Origin: Megasphaera vaginalis (ex Bordigoni et al. 2020)
Lineage (GTDB): Bacteria > Bacillota > Negativicutes > Veillonellales > Megasphaeraceae
Direction of reading: 5' to 3'
Assembly: GCF_900240295.1 (NCBI RefSeq)
Contig: NZ_OEQB01000003.1
Coordinates: 248,001-312,000, forward strand
DNA length: 64,000 nucleotides
The notes under the pieces were generated by a model. The model saw only the letters and a program-made list of their open reading frames with translations, was not told where the DNA came from and ran no database searches. Below, piece after piece: positions 25,614-34,641 of the stretch. The translations under genes were made by a program, and so were the position numbers. How positions within the stretch are numbered: the first letter of the stretch is position 1; the number at the start of each line of letters is the position of its first letter.

Positions 25614-26554
25614 AAAGCCTTCATGATTTCTGCGGCAATCATCTTTTTAGCAGCCGCCAACGAGGCGAAGAGCGTGCAGCCTGCCGCTCTGACATGACCG
25701 CCGCCGCCGAAGACGGCGGCTATGGCGTTGACATCAACTGTTTTGGAACGCAAGCTGACACGCGTTTCCTCAGGGCGCTCGTATTTCACGGTGAAAGCGA
25801 CATCGACGCCGCTGATATTGCGGGCATAATCGATATAACCGCCTGTATGTTCGCCGGTATATTGCAGCAGCTCCGGGGTAAAAGCAATGCAGGCAATCCG
25901 TTTCCCGCCGAGAAGTTCCACCTTATTTAACACTTCCGAAAGCGCTCTGATCTTCTGCCACGGGCAGGCGTCCAGGTGTTCGGAAATAACATTGGGCAGC
26001 GCACCGGCATCAACGAGGGCCGCCGCCGTCCGCAATGTATGTCCCGTCGTATTCCCGAATTTGAAAAAGCCGCAATCCGTGGCGATGGCGAGATAAAGCG
26101 CCGTCGCCATCGTCGGCGTAATTTCCGTCCGCCACGATTGGAAAAGCGAGGTCAGTACTTCGCCGGCAGCGGCATGATCGGTGCGAATATATTCCCAGTC
26201 GGCAAAATGCTCATTCGAAATATGATGATCAAGATTGAGTACCTTTCCCTGCATCAACGTTTCTACCGCGCCAGTCCGGCTCTTTGCCGTCGCGTCCAGA
26301 ACGACCGTAAGCCACGACGCGTCGACAGTCACCGCGTCGGGCTTCTTGATCTCTGCCGCTCCCTGAAGAAAAGAAAAGGTGTCGTCAATCGTATCATCGA
26401 TAACGGCGACAACGGTCTTCCCCTGCCGCTGCAACCATTCATACAGAGCCAACAACGTGCCGATCGCATCGCCGTCGGGGCTGACATGAACAGTCAGCAA
26501 TATCTTGTCATATTCGTCAAAAATACGGCGTATTTCTTGCGGTGTCGTGTTCAT
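25610..26554 (-). CDS. DHH/DHHA1 phosphoesterase, oligoribonuclease NrnA-like
   Basis: 314 aa. Motifs: SPDGDAIG (residues 25-32), LDHHISNEHFA (DHH) and C-terminal GGGGHVRAAG (DHHA1). NrnA-type enzymes degrade 2-5-mer RNAs and 3'-phosphoadenosine 5'-phosphate, replacing Orn in Firmicutes. The position between rbfA and truB is the usual one. The ATG is chosen over an upstream TTG that abuts the AAGGA site, although that TTG overlaps the rbfA stop codon and cannot be excluded. Confidence 0.92.
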   Translation of the reverse strand: MNTTPQEIRRIFDEYDKILLTVHVSPDGDAIGTLLALYEWLQRQGKTVVAVIDDTIDDTFSFLQGAAEIKKPDAVTVDASWLTVVLDATAKSRTGAVETLMQGKVLNLDHHISNEHFADWEYIRTDHAAAGEVLTSLFQSWRTEITPTMATALYLAIATDCGFFKFGNTTGHTLRTAAALVDAGALPNVISEHLDACPWQKIRALSEVLNKVELLGGKRIACIAFTPELLQYTGEHTGGYIDYARNISGVDVAFTVKYERPEETRVSLRSKTVDVNAIAAVFGGGGHVRAAGCTLFASLAAAKKMIAAEIMKAL

Positions 26555-26562
26555 GACTGCAC

Positions 26563-26910
26563 TCAATCCTTTTTATCCATATCGGTCAGCAGCTTATCGA
26601 TCTTCATGCCGTAATCAATAGAGGTGTCTTCCTTGAATGCGATCATCGGTGAATACCGAATCCCCAGTCGCCTGCCGACTTCGGAACGAATATATCCGTT
26701 AGCGCTCTGCAAGGCCTGCAACGTCTCTTTTTTCGCGGCATCATTGCCAAAAAGACTGACATAGACCGTCGCCTCTCGCAAGTCGCCGGTAATCCGGGCA
26801 TCGGTGACCGTAACAAAACCGACGCGGGGATCCTTCAGTTCCTGCAAGATAATCTGTGAAACTTCCTGCTTGATAAACTCTTGTATTTTGCGTATTCGTA
26901 ACTCTCCCAT
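26563..26910 (-). CDS. rbfA: Ribosome-binding factor A
   Basis: 115 aa KH-fold protein that binds the 30S subunit and aids 16S rRNA 5'-end maturation. IRKIQEFIKQEVSQII and DPRVGFVTVTDARIT at the N-terminus and the R-S-E-V-G-R-R-L-G-I-R-Y segment are characteristic. It follows infB by 18 bases; the ATG is preceded by AAAGGA. Confidence 0.97.
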   Translation of the reverse strand: MGELRIRKIQEFIKQEVSQIILQELKDPRVGFVTVTDARITGDLREATVYVSLFGNDAAKKETLQALQSANGYIRSEVGRRLGIRYSPMIAFKEDTSIDYGMKIDKLLTDMDKKD

Positions 26911-26928
26911 GGATTTCCTTTCCGGACA

Positions 26929-29469
26929 TTATTCCGGCGCGACTTCCACCATTTCATAGGCTTCAATCTCGTCGCCCTCTTTAATGTCACGATAGTTTTC
27001 CAACGTAATCCCGCATTCGTATCCCTCTACAACCTCTTTGACATCGTCCTTGAAACGACGCAGGCCGTCGACTTCTCCTTCATGAACGACGATACCGTTG
27101 CGGATCAGCCGAATCTTCGACGAATTAGTAATCTTGCCTTCTTTGATATAGGAGCCGCCGACAATAACCTTCGGCGTCGTAATGACCTTACGCACTTCGG
27201 CACGCCCGAGGATATGTTCTTCATACTTTTTATCGAGCATCCCCTTAATAGCCGCTTCCACATCGTTAATGGCATCGTAAATGACGCGGTACGTACGCAT
27301 GTCAACGGTTTCCCGTTCCGCCGCCTTGCGGGCCGCCGCATCGGGCCGGACATTGAAGCCGATAATCAGCGCATTCGACGCCGAAGCCAACATGATGTCG
27401 GATTCCGTAATGGCGCCGACACCGGAGTGTACGATGGAAATACGGACTTCATCGCTCTTGATCGCCATCAGCGACTGACTGAGCGCCTCTACGGAACCTT
27501 GCACGTCACCTTTGACGATGAGCGACAATTCTTTCAATTCACCTTGTTGTATCTGGTTGAACAGATCGTCAAGCGTCACCTTGGCGTTGACATGAAGTTC
27601 AGAGGACCGCTTCTTTTCAGCCCGTTTTTCCGCTACGGAACGGGCCGTCTTTTCATCCGTCACATGAAGAATATCACCGGCCTCCGGCACATCGTTCAAC
27701 CCCAGAATTTCGACGGGAATCGACGGTTCCGCCTTCTTCACCCGTTCGCCGCGTTCACTGTTCATGGCGCGAACTTTGCCGAAGCAGGTTCCGACGATGA
27801 TCGTATCGCCGACATGAAGCGTTCCCTTCTGGATCAGGACGGACGCGACAGGGCCGCGACCTTTATCCAGTTTGGCTTCGATGACGACGCCTTGTGCCGG
27901 ACGATGGGGATTGGCCTTGAGATCGGAGACTTCTGCAAGGACGAGAATGTTTTCCAACAATTCATCCAAGCCGACCTTCGTGTGAGCCGAGACGGGAACC
28001 ATAATTGTATCGCCGCCCCAGTCTTCGCTGATCAGCCCGTATTCCGTGAGTTGCTGCATGACATTCTGCGGCGCAGCGCTTTCCTTATCGATTTTATTGA
28101 TGGCGACAATGACGGGAACGCCGGCGGATTTGGCATGGTTGATGGATTCGATGGTTTGCGGCATGACGCCGTCATCTGCGGCGACGACAAGAACGGCAAT
28201 ATCCGTAACCTGTGCACCGCGGGCACGCATGGCCGTAAACGCTTCATGCCCGGGCGTGTCCATGAAAACGATCTTCCTGCCCTTATACCGTACCTGATAA
28301 GCGCCGATATGCTGCGTAATACCGCCGGCTTCGTGACTGGTAACGTTAGTTTCGCGAATCGCATCGAGCAGGCTGGTTTTGCCGTGATCGACGTGTCCCA
28401 TGATCGTGACGACAGGCGGACGAGTCTGGAGAGAATCTTCGGCATCGATAATTTCTTCGATTTCCGTCGGATCCTCCGGCGCCGCCTCCATCGTTACGGC
28501 AACATTGAATTCATCGGCAATCAGTACAGCCGTATCGTAATCGATCTCCTGATTGATCGTCGCCATAATGCCGCCCATAAGGAGCCGTTTAATGACTTCA
28601 CCAACTTCACGCCCCAATTTTTCGGCAAAATCTTTTACACTGATCGTTTCCGGCAGTTCGATCGCCGTCGGATAGTTTTTCTTGCGCGCCGGCGCCGCAT
28701 TTACCTGGTTTTGCTGATTATGCTGCGCCTGACGGTTATTTTTATTCTTCTTGCCTTTCCCCTTATTCAGCACATTGGAAAGAAGCGTGTGTGGCCGACT
28801 GCCGCTCCCCTTGGCGTTGCCGCCGTTCTTATTGCCGTGGTTTTGGGTGCGGCCGCCTTTGCCGTGACCACTGTCACCGCTTTGCTGACTATGACCGAAA
28901 TACTTCGTCCGTTTGGCCTCGCCCTGTTTATGCTGGCCACCCTGTGTCCCCTGAACCGCACCTCCGGCGCGGTTGTCACGCTGTTCTGTCTGCTGGTTGC
29001 GCCGCCCATTGGCGGTATTCTGGCGGTTGCCGCGGTTCTGTTGGGCGCCGTTCTTTCCGCTCTGGCCGTGACGCTGCGCGCCTTGCTGACCGTCGCGCTG
29101 CTGGCCGTTTTGATTGCCCGACTGCTTACTTCGGTTATCAGGCATCTGCCGAACGCTGCGATCCTTCTGCCGCTGTTGCCGCCCGTCTGCCGCATCAGTC
29201 GCTTTTCGCTGCCGCGCTTCACGCTGCTGCGGCGGTCTTACGGCGGCGGCTTGCGGTGTTTTACCGCCCTGCCGGCCGGCGCTCTGTTGCGGTTTCGGCG
29301 CATCCCCTTGCTTCTTTCCTTTAAAACTCTTATCCAATATGGATTGTATTTTATCGTCAACGCCGGTAAAATTACCAGCCTTTATATTATGTTCAGCCAA
29401 CTTTTGAATAACTGACTTTGTCGGCACGCCATATTCACGTGCGGCTTCAAATATTCGTTTTGTCGTCAT
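26929..29469 (-). CDS. infB: Translation initiation factor IF-2
   Basis: 846 aa. IF2-N domain at the start ([20 protein letters not shown]). A low-complexity region rich in Gln, Asn, Gly, Arg and Lys occupies about residues 50-270 and is likely disordered. A second IF2-N-like helix ([20 protein letters not shown]) follows, then the G domain ([12 protein letters not shown] about residue 356, [13 protein letters not shown]) and domains II-IV. It brings fMet-tRNA to the 30S subunit. GGGGG precedes the ATG. The opposite strand stays open across most of the gene, a composition effect. Confidence 0.98.
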   Translation of the reverse strand: MTTKRIFEAAREYGVPTKSVIQKLAEHNIKAGNFTGVDDKIQSILDKSFKGKKQGDAPKPQQSAGRQGGKTPQAAAVRPPQQREARQRKATDAADGRQQRQKDRSVRQMPDNRSKQSGNQNGQQRDGQQGAQRHGQSGKNGAQQNRGNRQNTANGRRNQQTEQRDNRAGGAVQGTQGGQHKQGEAKRTKYFGHSQQSGDSGHGKGGRTQNHGNKNGGNAKGSGSRPHTLLSNVLNKGKGKKNKNNRQAQHNQQNQVNAAPARKKNYPTAIELPETISVKDFAEKLGREVGEVIKRLLMGGIMATINQEIDYDTAVLIADEFNVAVTMEAAPEDPTEIEEIIDAEDSLQTRPPVVTIMGHVDHGKTSLLDAIRETNVTSHEAGGITQHIGAYQVRYKGRKIVFMDTPGHEAFTAMRARGAQVTDIAVLVVAADDGVMPQTIESINHAKSAGVPVIVAINKIDKESAAPQNVMQQLTEYGLISEDWGGDTIMVPVSAHTKVGLDELLENILVLAEVSDLKANPHRPAQGVVIEAKLDKGRGPVASVLIQKGTLHVGDTIIVGTCFGKVRAMNSERGERVKKAEPSIPVEILGLNDVPEAGDILHVTDEKTARSVAEKRAEKKRSSELHVNAKVTLDDLFNQIQQGELKELSLIVKGDVQGSVEALSQSLMAIKSDEVRISIVHSGVGAITESDIMLASASNALIIGFNVRPDAAARKAAERETVDMRTYRVIYDAINDVEAAIKGMLDKKYEEHILGRAEVRKVITTPKVIVGGSYIKEGKITNSSKIRLIRNGIVVHEGEVDGLRRFKDDVKEVVEGYECGITLENYRDIKEGDEIEAYEMVEVAPE

Positions 29470-29482
29470 CTAGTTACCCCCT

Positions 29483-29791
29483 TCAGTTAGTACGTAACAC
29501 GTCTTCTATGGCTTTGGCAAATCCCTTATCGGTGATCAGAACGACAACGCTTTGTTCTTTCCCCAGGGCATTGCCCAATTCTTCTTTCGTATATATTTCC
29601 AATAAAGGAATCCTCTTCTGTTCTGCCAGTCTCCTGTAATTTCCGGCCGTTTCACTGCTGCCGTCACTGGCCAGGAAAGCCAGAGGAACCGTCTTTTTCT
29701 TCAAGTATTTATCGACTGCAAAGGCGCCGCTTACCGTCTTGCCGGCACGCTGGGCAAGACCAAGCAGACTCAATACGCTGCCATCTTTCAT
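29483..29791 (-). CDS. L7Ae-family ribosomal/RNA-binding protein YlxQ
   Basis: 102 aa protein of the L7Ae/L30e/S12e family (LLGLAQRAGKTVSGAFAV, then VVVLITDKGFAKAI). Members bind kink-turn RNA; YlxQ is a non-essential factor encoded between rnpM and infB in Firmicutes. Its ATG overlaps the rnpM stop codon by four bases. Confidence 0.93.
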   Translation of the reverse strand: MKDGSVLSLLGLAQRAGKTVSGAFAVDKYLKKKTVPLAFLASDGSSETAGNYRRLAEQKRIPLLEIYTKEELGNALGKEQSVVVLITDKGFAKAIEDVLRTN

Positions 29792-30051
29792 GTCAGGCTT
29801 TGCCGCAACGATTCATAAATTTCTTCAGAAACATTCGTTTTCAGCGAACGTTCCAGTCGATGCTCCTTATACGCCTTTTCCAGACAGGCTGCATCGCGAC
29901 AGACATAAACGCCGCGGCCCGCTTTTTTGCCGCTCTCATCAATTTCCACGACATTCTCCGGCGTGCGAACGATACGAATCATTTCCTTTTTGCTCTTCTG
30001 CGCCTGACAACCTGCACAGACTCGGAGGGGAATCTTCCTTTTCTTGATCAT
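29788..30051 (-). CDS. rnpM: RNase P modulator RnpM (YlxR)
   Basis: 87 aa DUF448/YlxR protein: RVCAGCQAQKSKKEMIRIVRTP, then GRGVYVCRDAACLEKA, the conserved GRGAYvC motif. YlxR proteins bind the RNase P RNA and modulate its activity. GGAGG precedes the ATG; nusA lies 10 bases upstream. Confidence 0.93.
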   Translation of the reverse strand: MIKKRKIPLRVCAGCQAQKSKKEMIRIVRTPENVVEIDESGKKAGRGVYVCRDAACLEKAYKEHRLERSLKTNVSEEIYESLRQSLT

Positions 30052-30060
30052 TGCAGCCTC

Positions 30061-31203
30061 CTAATTCTCGTCGGCACGTGCTGCCTGCAATTCGTCAGGT
30101 ACGCCCATTTCCGCCATCAGATCCACATCGGTACCGGCGTCGGCGGCAGCCGCCGGCAGCGCCTCACCGGCCTGACTTTCACTCTTAATATCGATCTTCC
30201 AATTTGTCAATTTAGCAGCAAGCCGCGCGTTCTGACCGGCTTTGCCGATCGCCAGCGACAGCTGATAATCGGGAACGACGACGCCGGAAGTCTTGTTCGC
30301 TTCATCTACGGTGACCGAGATGACCTGCGCCGGACTCAAGGCATTGGCTATATAGACAGCCGGATCTTCATCCCATTTCACGATATCTATTTTTTCATTC
30401 TGCAATTCGGTCACGATATTCTGCACGCGCGTCCCCTTCGGACCGACACAGGCGCCGACGGAATCGACATTTTCATCGCGCGAGTAAACGGCAATCTTGG
30501 ATCGGCGTCCCGGTTCACGGGCAACGGATTTCAATTCAACGACGCCGTCGTAGATTTCCGGCACTTCCAGTTCAAAGAGGCGCCTGAGCAACCCCGGATG
30601 AGTCCGCGACAAAAGGATCTGCGCTCCTTTTGTCGTCTTGCGGACTTCGACGACATAACACTTGATCCGTTGCCCCATGACATAAGTTTCCGTCGGGATC
30701 TGTTCCGATACCGGCAGGACAGCTTCCGCCTTCCCCAAATCGACATACACATTCTTCTGTTCAATGCGTTGAATGATACCGGTTATAATGTCATCGGTGC
30801 GATTCGAAAATTCATCGTAAACGATACTCCGTTCCGCTTCACGCAAACGCTGAATCATCACCTGTTTGGCCGCTTGTGCCGCAATGCGGCCGAAATTCTT
30901 CGGTGTCACATCGATATTGACGACATCGCCTTCTTCATAATCCTCATCCAGCTTCTGCGCTGCCGCCAGCGAAATCTCCGCCAACTCGTCGGTCACTTCG
31001 GAAACAATCGTCTTAGCCGCCATAATACGGTACTCGCCGTTGGTCCGATTCAATTCGACAACAGCGTTCGGATTGGCGTCCGGTTCCTTTTTATAAGCCG
31101 TGATCAATACGGCTTCCAACGAATCACAGATAACATCGGGTGAAACGCCCTTCTCCTTCGACAAAAATTGAATTGCATTCAGTAGCTCTTTATTCACTTC
31201 CAT
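30061..31203 (-). CDS. nusA: Transcription termination/antitermination factor NusA
   Basis: 380 aa short NusA as in Firmicutes. The N-terminal RNAP-binding domain (about 1-125) is followed by S1 (IITGIIQRIEQKNVYVDLG), KH1 and KH2 (CVGPKGTRVQNIVTEL; LAIGKAGQNARLAAKL). An acidic 30-residue tail replaces the AR repeats of E. coli. It controls pausing and intrinsic termination. The ATG three codons inside the open frame is chosen because GGAGG is directly upstream. It could act on the hairpin in its own operon leader. Confidence 0.97.
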   Translation of the reverse strand: MEVNKELLNAIQFLSKEKGVSPDVICDSLEAVLITAYKKEPDANPNAVVELNRTNGEYRIMAAKTIVSEVTDELAEISLAAAQKLDEDYEEGDVVNIDVTPKNFGRIAAQAAKQVMIQRLREAERSIVYDEFSNRTDDIITGIIQRIEQKNVYVDLGKAEAVLPVSEQIPTETYVMGQRIKCYVVEVRKTTKGAQILLSRTHPGLLRRLFELEVPEIYDGVVELKSVAREPGRRSKIAVYSRDENVDSVGACVGPKGTRVQNIVTELQNEKIDIVKWDEDPAVYIANALSPAQVISVTVDEANKTSGVVVPDYQLSLAIGKAGQNARLAAKLTNWKIDIKSESQAGEALPAAAADAGTDVDLMAEMGVPDELQAARADEN

Positions 31204-31212
31204 AACCTCCAA

Positions 31213-31674
31213 CTAGAAATCTATGTGCAGTCTGATCTGTGCGATATCCTTTTGATCGATCGTCCTTTCACCTGACGCCGTACGAAGGGTAATCCGGCGG
31301 TCGGTGCTTCTGCCGACCAATTCCGCAACCAACAGCTTCGCGCCTTCATAAGGCTTAAAAAAATGAACGTCAACCTGCCTGCCTTGATACCGTATAAAAT
31401 CGGAATCCCGTTTGAGAATGCGATCCAGGCCGGGAGATGATACTTCCAGCAAATAATTCTCTTTTATCGGATCTTTTTCATCCAACACCCGGCTCAGTTG
31501 TTCACTGACCTTCTGACAGTCTTCCAGATCGACGCCGCCTTCCTTGTCAATAAAGACGCGCAAATACCAATCCCGTTCACGGACGTATTCGACATCGACC
31601 AATTCCAACGGCGTATGAGCGATAATCTCCGTCACTTCCCGAGCTACAAATTCTTCAATTTTTTCTTTTTTCAT
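31213..31674 (-). CDS. rimP: Ribosome maturation factor RimP
   Basis: 153 aa (or 157 from an ATG four codons upstream). Assists 30S maturation. ELVDVEYVRERDWYLRVFIDKEGGVDLEDCQ and the motif YLLEVSSPGLDRIL are diagnostic; an SH3-like C-terminal domain follows. GGTGA before the second ATG favours the shorter form, but spacing is tight. First gene of the nusA-infB operon. Confidence 0.95.
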   Translation of the reverse strand: MKKEKIEEFVAREVTEIIAHTPLELVDVEYVRERDWYLRVFIDKEGGVDLEDCQKVSEQLSRVLDEKDPIKENYLLEVSSPGLDRILKRDSDFIRYQGRQVDVHFFKPYEGAKLLVAELVGRSTDRRITLRTASGERTIDQKDIAQIRLHIDF

Positions 31675-31713
31675 GACCGTCACCATTTGCCTTTGCTAAC
31701 GTATTTGCATAAA

Positions 31714-31741
31714 AGTTGAGAGCGGGTTTCCACCCACTCTC
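31714..31741 (-). promoter_or_regulatory. Hairpin in the rimP-nusA leader (attenuator candidate)
   Basis: The transcript from the promoter at 31766-31794 would contain GAGAGTGGGT-GGAA-ACCCGCTCTC (10-base arms, one G-T pair) starting about 20 nucleotides from its 5' end. The sequence AACTTTTATG follows. It looks like a weak intrinsic terminator placed after the promoter, so it may set operon output, possibly through NusA. The unknown gene upstream ends at 31814, so it could also end that transcript. Confidence 0.65.
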
Positions 31742-31765
31742 AAAAATAAACGTCTCGTTTCTTTC

Positions 31766-31794
31766 AGTATACCACTATCGACGATCCGTGACAA
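31766..31794 (-). promoter_or_regulatory. Promoter of the rimP-ribF operon
   Basis: Minus strand -35 TTGTCA (31789-31794), 17-base spacer, -10 TATACT (31766-31771). Confidence 0.75.
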
Positions 31795-31813
31795 CGCAGA
31801 GCACGCGCCGGGC

Positions 31814-32497
31814 CTATCTGTCCGCCTCAATCCGCAGCCTGGAAAGAACGGGAACGAGATGCTTCTGCAGCGTCCCTTTCAAGACCTTCAGTTCTTTGCT
31901 GTCAAACTCATGCACCAAGTTGGGAAAATTATGTATCCGCTGTTCTGCAAAAAAATCATCGCGAAGCACGTTGTACATGAGCGAAAGGCCGCTTTTCGTT
32001 TTACCGTCGTAATACGCCAGGATCATATAGGAACCGTTAATGATGCGTACAGCTTCTCCCGGACAAATGATCCGCGTAAAGCCTGCGCACGTTTCCGGCA
32101 AAAACTCATCCCAAGCGACGACAGGCACGCCTTTCCGCTTCAGGATCTCGCTGAAATTCCGTTCCCGGTGTACATAGTCGGCGTCGATACGGTCGGCCAA
32201 CCGCGTCTCCGTCATCTGCCGGAACAGCTCGAAATCATCGGTAATGAATTCGATCAAAACGAACTCAAGCATCCCCAGATCCGTACGCAGTGAAAATTCT
32301 TCCGACTGCAGATTCAAAACGGCACGAACAGACCAGCCGTTATTGTCATTGCGATAAGAAAACAGCAGATATTCGACAGCTTCACCGCCTTTCTCGATCA
32401 TCTCTAAATGGCGGTGTAACTTAAAATCTCCCACCTGAGGTGGGAGAATATCGAGGATATTCCATTGTGTTATACGTGCAATCAAAGCATCATTCAT
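31814..32497 (-). CDS. Conserved-looking protein of unknown function
   Basis: 227 aa soluble protein, no signal peptide or membrane segment, no motif I recognise. The first half is a beta-rich stretch around EYLLFSYRNDNNGWSVRAVLNLQ; the second half is mixed with a helical, basic C-terminus. The ATG at 32497 follows the tRNA-Leu 3' end by 14 bases. No convincing ribosome binding site precedes it, and the frame extends further only through the tRNA gene. A perfect 21-base palindrome lies at codons 17-24. Coding is supported by open length and normal amino-acid composition. It is the last gene before the rimP promoter. Confidence 0.65.
   Translation of the reverse strand: MNDALIARITQWNILDILPPQVGDFKLHRHLEMIEKGGEAVEYLLFSYRNDNNGWSVRAVLNLQSEEFSLRTDLGMLEFVLIEFITDDFELFRQMTETRLADRIDADYVHRERNFSEILKRKGVPVVAWDEFLPETCAGFTRIICPGEAVRIINGSYMILAYYDGKTKSGLSLMYNVLRDDFFAEQRIHNFPNLVHEFDSKELKVLKGTLQKHLVPVLSRLRIEADR
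32427..32447. repeat. Perfect 21-base palindrome, terminator-like, inside a coding region
   Basis: Ten-base arms TCTCCCACCT and AGGTGGGAGA around one central base. On the minus strand it is followed by TTTTAAG and lies 65 bases downstream of the tRNA-Leu 3' end. It therefore resembles a tRNA terminator although it sits early in the next gene. Confidence 0.8.
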
Positions 32498-32511
32498 AGG
32501 TAAAGTAAAAT

Positions 32512-32595
32512 GGTGCGGTTGGCGGGAGTTGAACCCGCACGACCAGAGGTCACTGCCGCCTGAAGACAGCGCGTCTGCCATTCCGCCACAACCGC
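32512..32595 (-). tRNA. tRNA-Leu (anticodon CAG)
   Basis: 84 nt including an encoded CCA. Acceptor stem GCGGTTG/CAACCGC; D-arm GGCGGAATGGCAGACGC; anticodon loop TCTTCAGGC with CAG; long variable arm typical of class II tRNA; T-arm GCGGGTTCAACTCCCGC. It reads CUG codons. It lies seven bases after the lytic transglycosylase stop codon, so it is probably cut from the polA-region transcript. Confidence 0.95.
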
Positions 32596-32602
32596 ATAAT
32601 AA

Positions 32603-33178
32603 CTAGAACTCATACAGCTTTCTGTACTCTTCTTGATTTTGCAATACTACTTTAACATATTCTCGCGTTTCTGAAAAGGGGATTTCTTTAATTTTTGAAA
32701 AACTTTTATCCCAACCGTATTCCTGCATCCATTCGTCGACATGGCCGCGGCCGGCATTATAAGCTGCCAGAGCCAGGATTTGATTACCGTCGTACTCTCG
32801 CAACAAGTAGGAGAGGTACCACGTCCCCATCTTCAAATTTTGCTCTACATCTTTCAGCATTTCAGGCGTAAAATGCTGAATACCCATCTGTTCCGCTATC
32901 CACGCGCCCGTTTCCGGCATAATCTGCATCAAGCCGCTGGCGCCGCGATGAGACGAAGCGCCTTGGTTGAACTTGCTCTCCGCCAGGATAACGGCGGCGA
33001 CCAACGCAGGATCCACCTGATCTTCACGGGCATACGTCTGAAGCGTCACGCCGTAATCCATGGGAAATACGTATTTCTGCACCAAAACATGACGCCATGA
33101 GACGAAATAGGTTCCGGACAGAACGACCAGTATAATTGCCGTTATAAGATTTCCCTTATGGTATCGACTGCGTTTCAA
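32603..33178 (-). CDS. Membrane-anchored lytic transglycosylase (SLT domain)
   Basis: 191 aa. One N-terminal hydrophobic helix (about residues 10-28) anchors or exports it. The SLT goose-lysozyme-like domain follows, with catalytic Glu in LAESKFNQGA, then GASGLMQIMPETG and LALAAYNAGRGHVDEW. It cleaves peptidoglycan glycan strands to anhydro-MurNAc ends. The start is taken as TTG because GGGAG lies six bases before it; an ATG seven codons upstream would overlap coaE by 44 bases and has no such site. Confidence 0.92.
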   Translation of the reverse strand: MKRSRYHKGNLITAIILVVLSGTYFVSWRHVLVQKYVFPMDYGVTLQTYAREDQVDPALVAAVILAESKFNQGASSHRGASGLMQIMPETGAWIAEQMGIQHFTPEMLKDVEQNLKMGTWYLSYLLREYDGNQILALAAYNAGRGHVDEWMQEYGWDKSFSKIKEIPFSETREYVKVVLQNQEEYRKLYEF

Positions 33179-33797
33179 TACTATCTCCCTGGAGACCAAA
33201 ATTTGACATCAGCCTATTCCAGCAATGCCGAACCTGCTCCCGTGTCGCATCGACAGCACCGGTATTATCAATGATGACCTGTGCCAACGCCCGTTTCTCC
33301 GTTATCGGAAGTTGGGCGCGCATACGTGATAAAGCTTCGGCCTCCGTATACCCGTTTCGCTCCATTAAACGGCATAACTGCGTCTGAGGATCAACGTATA
33401 CGAGCCAAACTTCATCAACATACGTATTATATTTTATCTCAAATAGCAGGGGCATGTCAAGAAATATGAACGGATATTTTGCATTATTTTCCCATGCCGT
33501 AATATGCTCGTCAATTTCTTCCATAATCAGCGGAAAGAGGATCTGCTCCAGCTTTTTCTTCGCGCCGTCGTCCCCAAAAACGCAGGCGCCTATATACTGC
33601 CGATCCATCGTGCCGTCAGGCAGCAGCGTCTGCGGGCCGAATGCGGCGGCTACCGCCGCCAGCCCCGGTGAAGACGGCCGGACAACATGCCTTGCCAAAC
33701 CGTCACAATCGATCACGGCGGCGCCAAGAGTACGGAGCATAGCCGTAACTGTGCTTTTCCCCGATGCAATACCGCCTGTAAGCCCGATCCGATACAA
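33156..33797 (-). CDS. coaE: Dephospho-CoA kinase
   Basis: 213 aa. Last step of CoA synthesis, phosphorylating the ribose 3'-OH. P-loop GLTGGIASGKSTV at residues 5-17, then DCDGLARHVV, and FLDMPLLFE with VYVDPQTQLCRLMERNG in the lid region. A TTG start is chosen: GGAGG lies seven bases before it and the protein then begins MYRIGLTGG as in homologues. The open frame continues far upstream only as an antisense-like overlap of mutM. It overlaps the transglycosylase start by 23 bases. Confidence 0.95.
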   Translation of the reverse strand: MYRIGLTGGIASGKSTVTAMLRTLGAAVIDCDGLARHVVRPSSPGLAAVAAAFGPQTLLPDGTMDRQYIGACVFGDDGAKKKLEQILFPLIMEEIDEHITAWENNAKYPFIFLDMPLLFEIKYNTYVDEVWLVYVDPQTQLCRLMERNGYTEAEALSRMRAQLPITEKRALAQVIIDNTGAVDATREQVRHCWNRLMSNFGLQGDSIETQSIP

Positions 33798-33810
33798 CCG
33801 AATTCCTCCC

Positions 33811-34632
33811 TTATCGTTGACACCGACGACAGTAATGCGTACCTCTGCCGCCTTGCTTGACGTATGTAATAAGTGTGCCGCAACGTTTGCAAGGTTGTCC
33901 CTCTCTGCCGTAAACGGCAAGGTTCTCCCTGTTTTTTCCCTCATTGCCGCTGCCGTCGACAAAATCACGAATCGTCGTGCCGCCATGAGCGATACCTTCT
34001 GCCAACACCTTGCGGATCGCCGCATGCAGCCTGTCGGAAGCGGCACGGCTGATGCGGCTGCAACGTCGCGCCGGCCGGATGCCGGCCAGAAAAAGCGCTT
34101 CGTCGGCATAAATATTGCCCAATCCCGCCACTGCCGACTGGTCCAGGAGCAACGCTTTAATGCGCCGCGTCGAAGCATGCAGCAACTGCCACAAATAGTC
34201 GGCCGTAAAGGCTTCGCCGTTACCGTCAGGACCCAACGAATCATATCCCTCGACGCCAGTTTCTCCCTGCTGCGGCACGAGCCAAAAACAACCGAAAGTA
34301 CGCACATCTCCATAGACGAGACAGCCTTTATCCAAGGTGAAGATCAAATGACTTGACGGCGGAACGGGCCGTTCGTCGGAAAGGTAGCGCAGCGTGCCGG
34401 TCATGCGTAAATGAATTAACAGCATCGACGCATCATCAAGTTGCACGCCGAGGTATTTTCCCTTGCGCGTTACAGATCGGATCCGCCGTCCCGTAAGAGC
34501 ACCGATAAATGCAGTCGCCGTCCTGTTTTTGAGGAGGCGCGGCAACCGCACTTCCACGGCCTCGATGCGCCGTCCCTTCAAGGTCCGAGCCAAATAAGCG
34601 CGGACAGTCTCCACTTCCGGTAATTCAGGCAT
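33811..34632 (-). CDS. mutM: Formamidopyrimidine-DNA glycosylase
   Basis: 273 aa. Removes 8-oxoguanine and formamidopyrimidines. The N-terminus MPELPEVE places catalytic Pro2/Glu3; Lys in TRKGKYLG is the other active residue. The H2TH region includes DQSAVAGLGNIYADE, and the zinc finger CKRCG...YCRRC closes the protein. GGAGGAG precedes the ATG; polA lies nine bases upstream, a common polA-mutM-coaE order. Confidence 0.98.
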   Translation of the reverse strand: MPELPEVETVRAYLARTLKGRRIEAVEVRLPRLLKNRTATAFIGALTGRRIRSVTRKGKYLGVQLDDASMLLIHLRMTGTLRYLSDERPVPPSSHLIFTLDKGCLVYGDVRTFGCFWLVPQQGETGVEGYDSLGPDGNGEAFTADYLWQLLHASTRRIKALLLDQSAVAGLGNIYADEALFLAGIRPARRCSRISRAASDRLHAAIRKVLAEGIAHGGTTIRDFVDGSGNEGKNRENLAVYGREGQPCKRCGTLITYVKQGGRGTHYCRRCQR

Positions 34633-34641
34633 GATCTCCTC

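Noticed and set aside
27082-29415. 777-codon open frame on the plus strand opposite infB
   Set aside because: It mirrors infB codon for codon, has no ribosome binding site, and its translation is low-complexity antisense of the IF-2 linker and G domain. Composition bias keeps the frame open.
33798-34313. Upstream extension of the coaE frame across mutM
   Set aside because: It overlaps mutM in another frame, has no CoaE homology, and the TTG with GGAGG gives the expected N-terminus.
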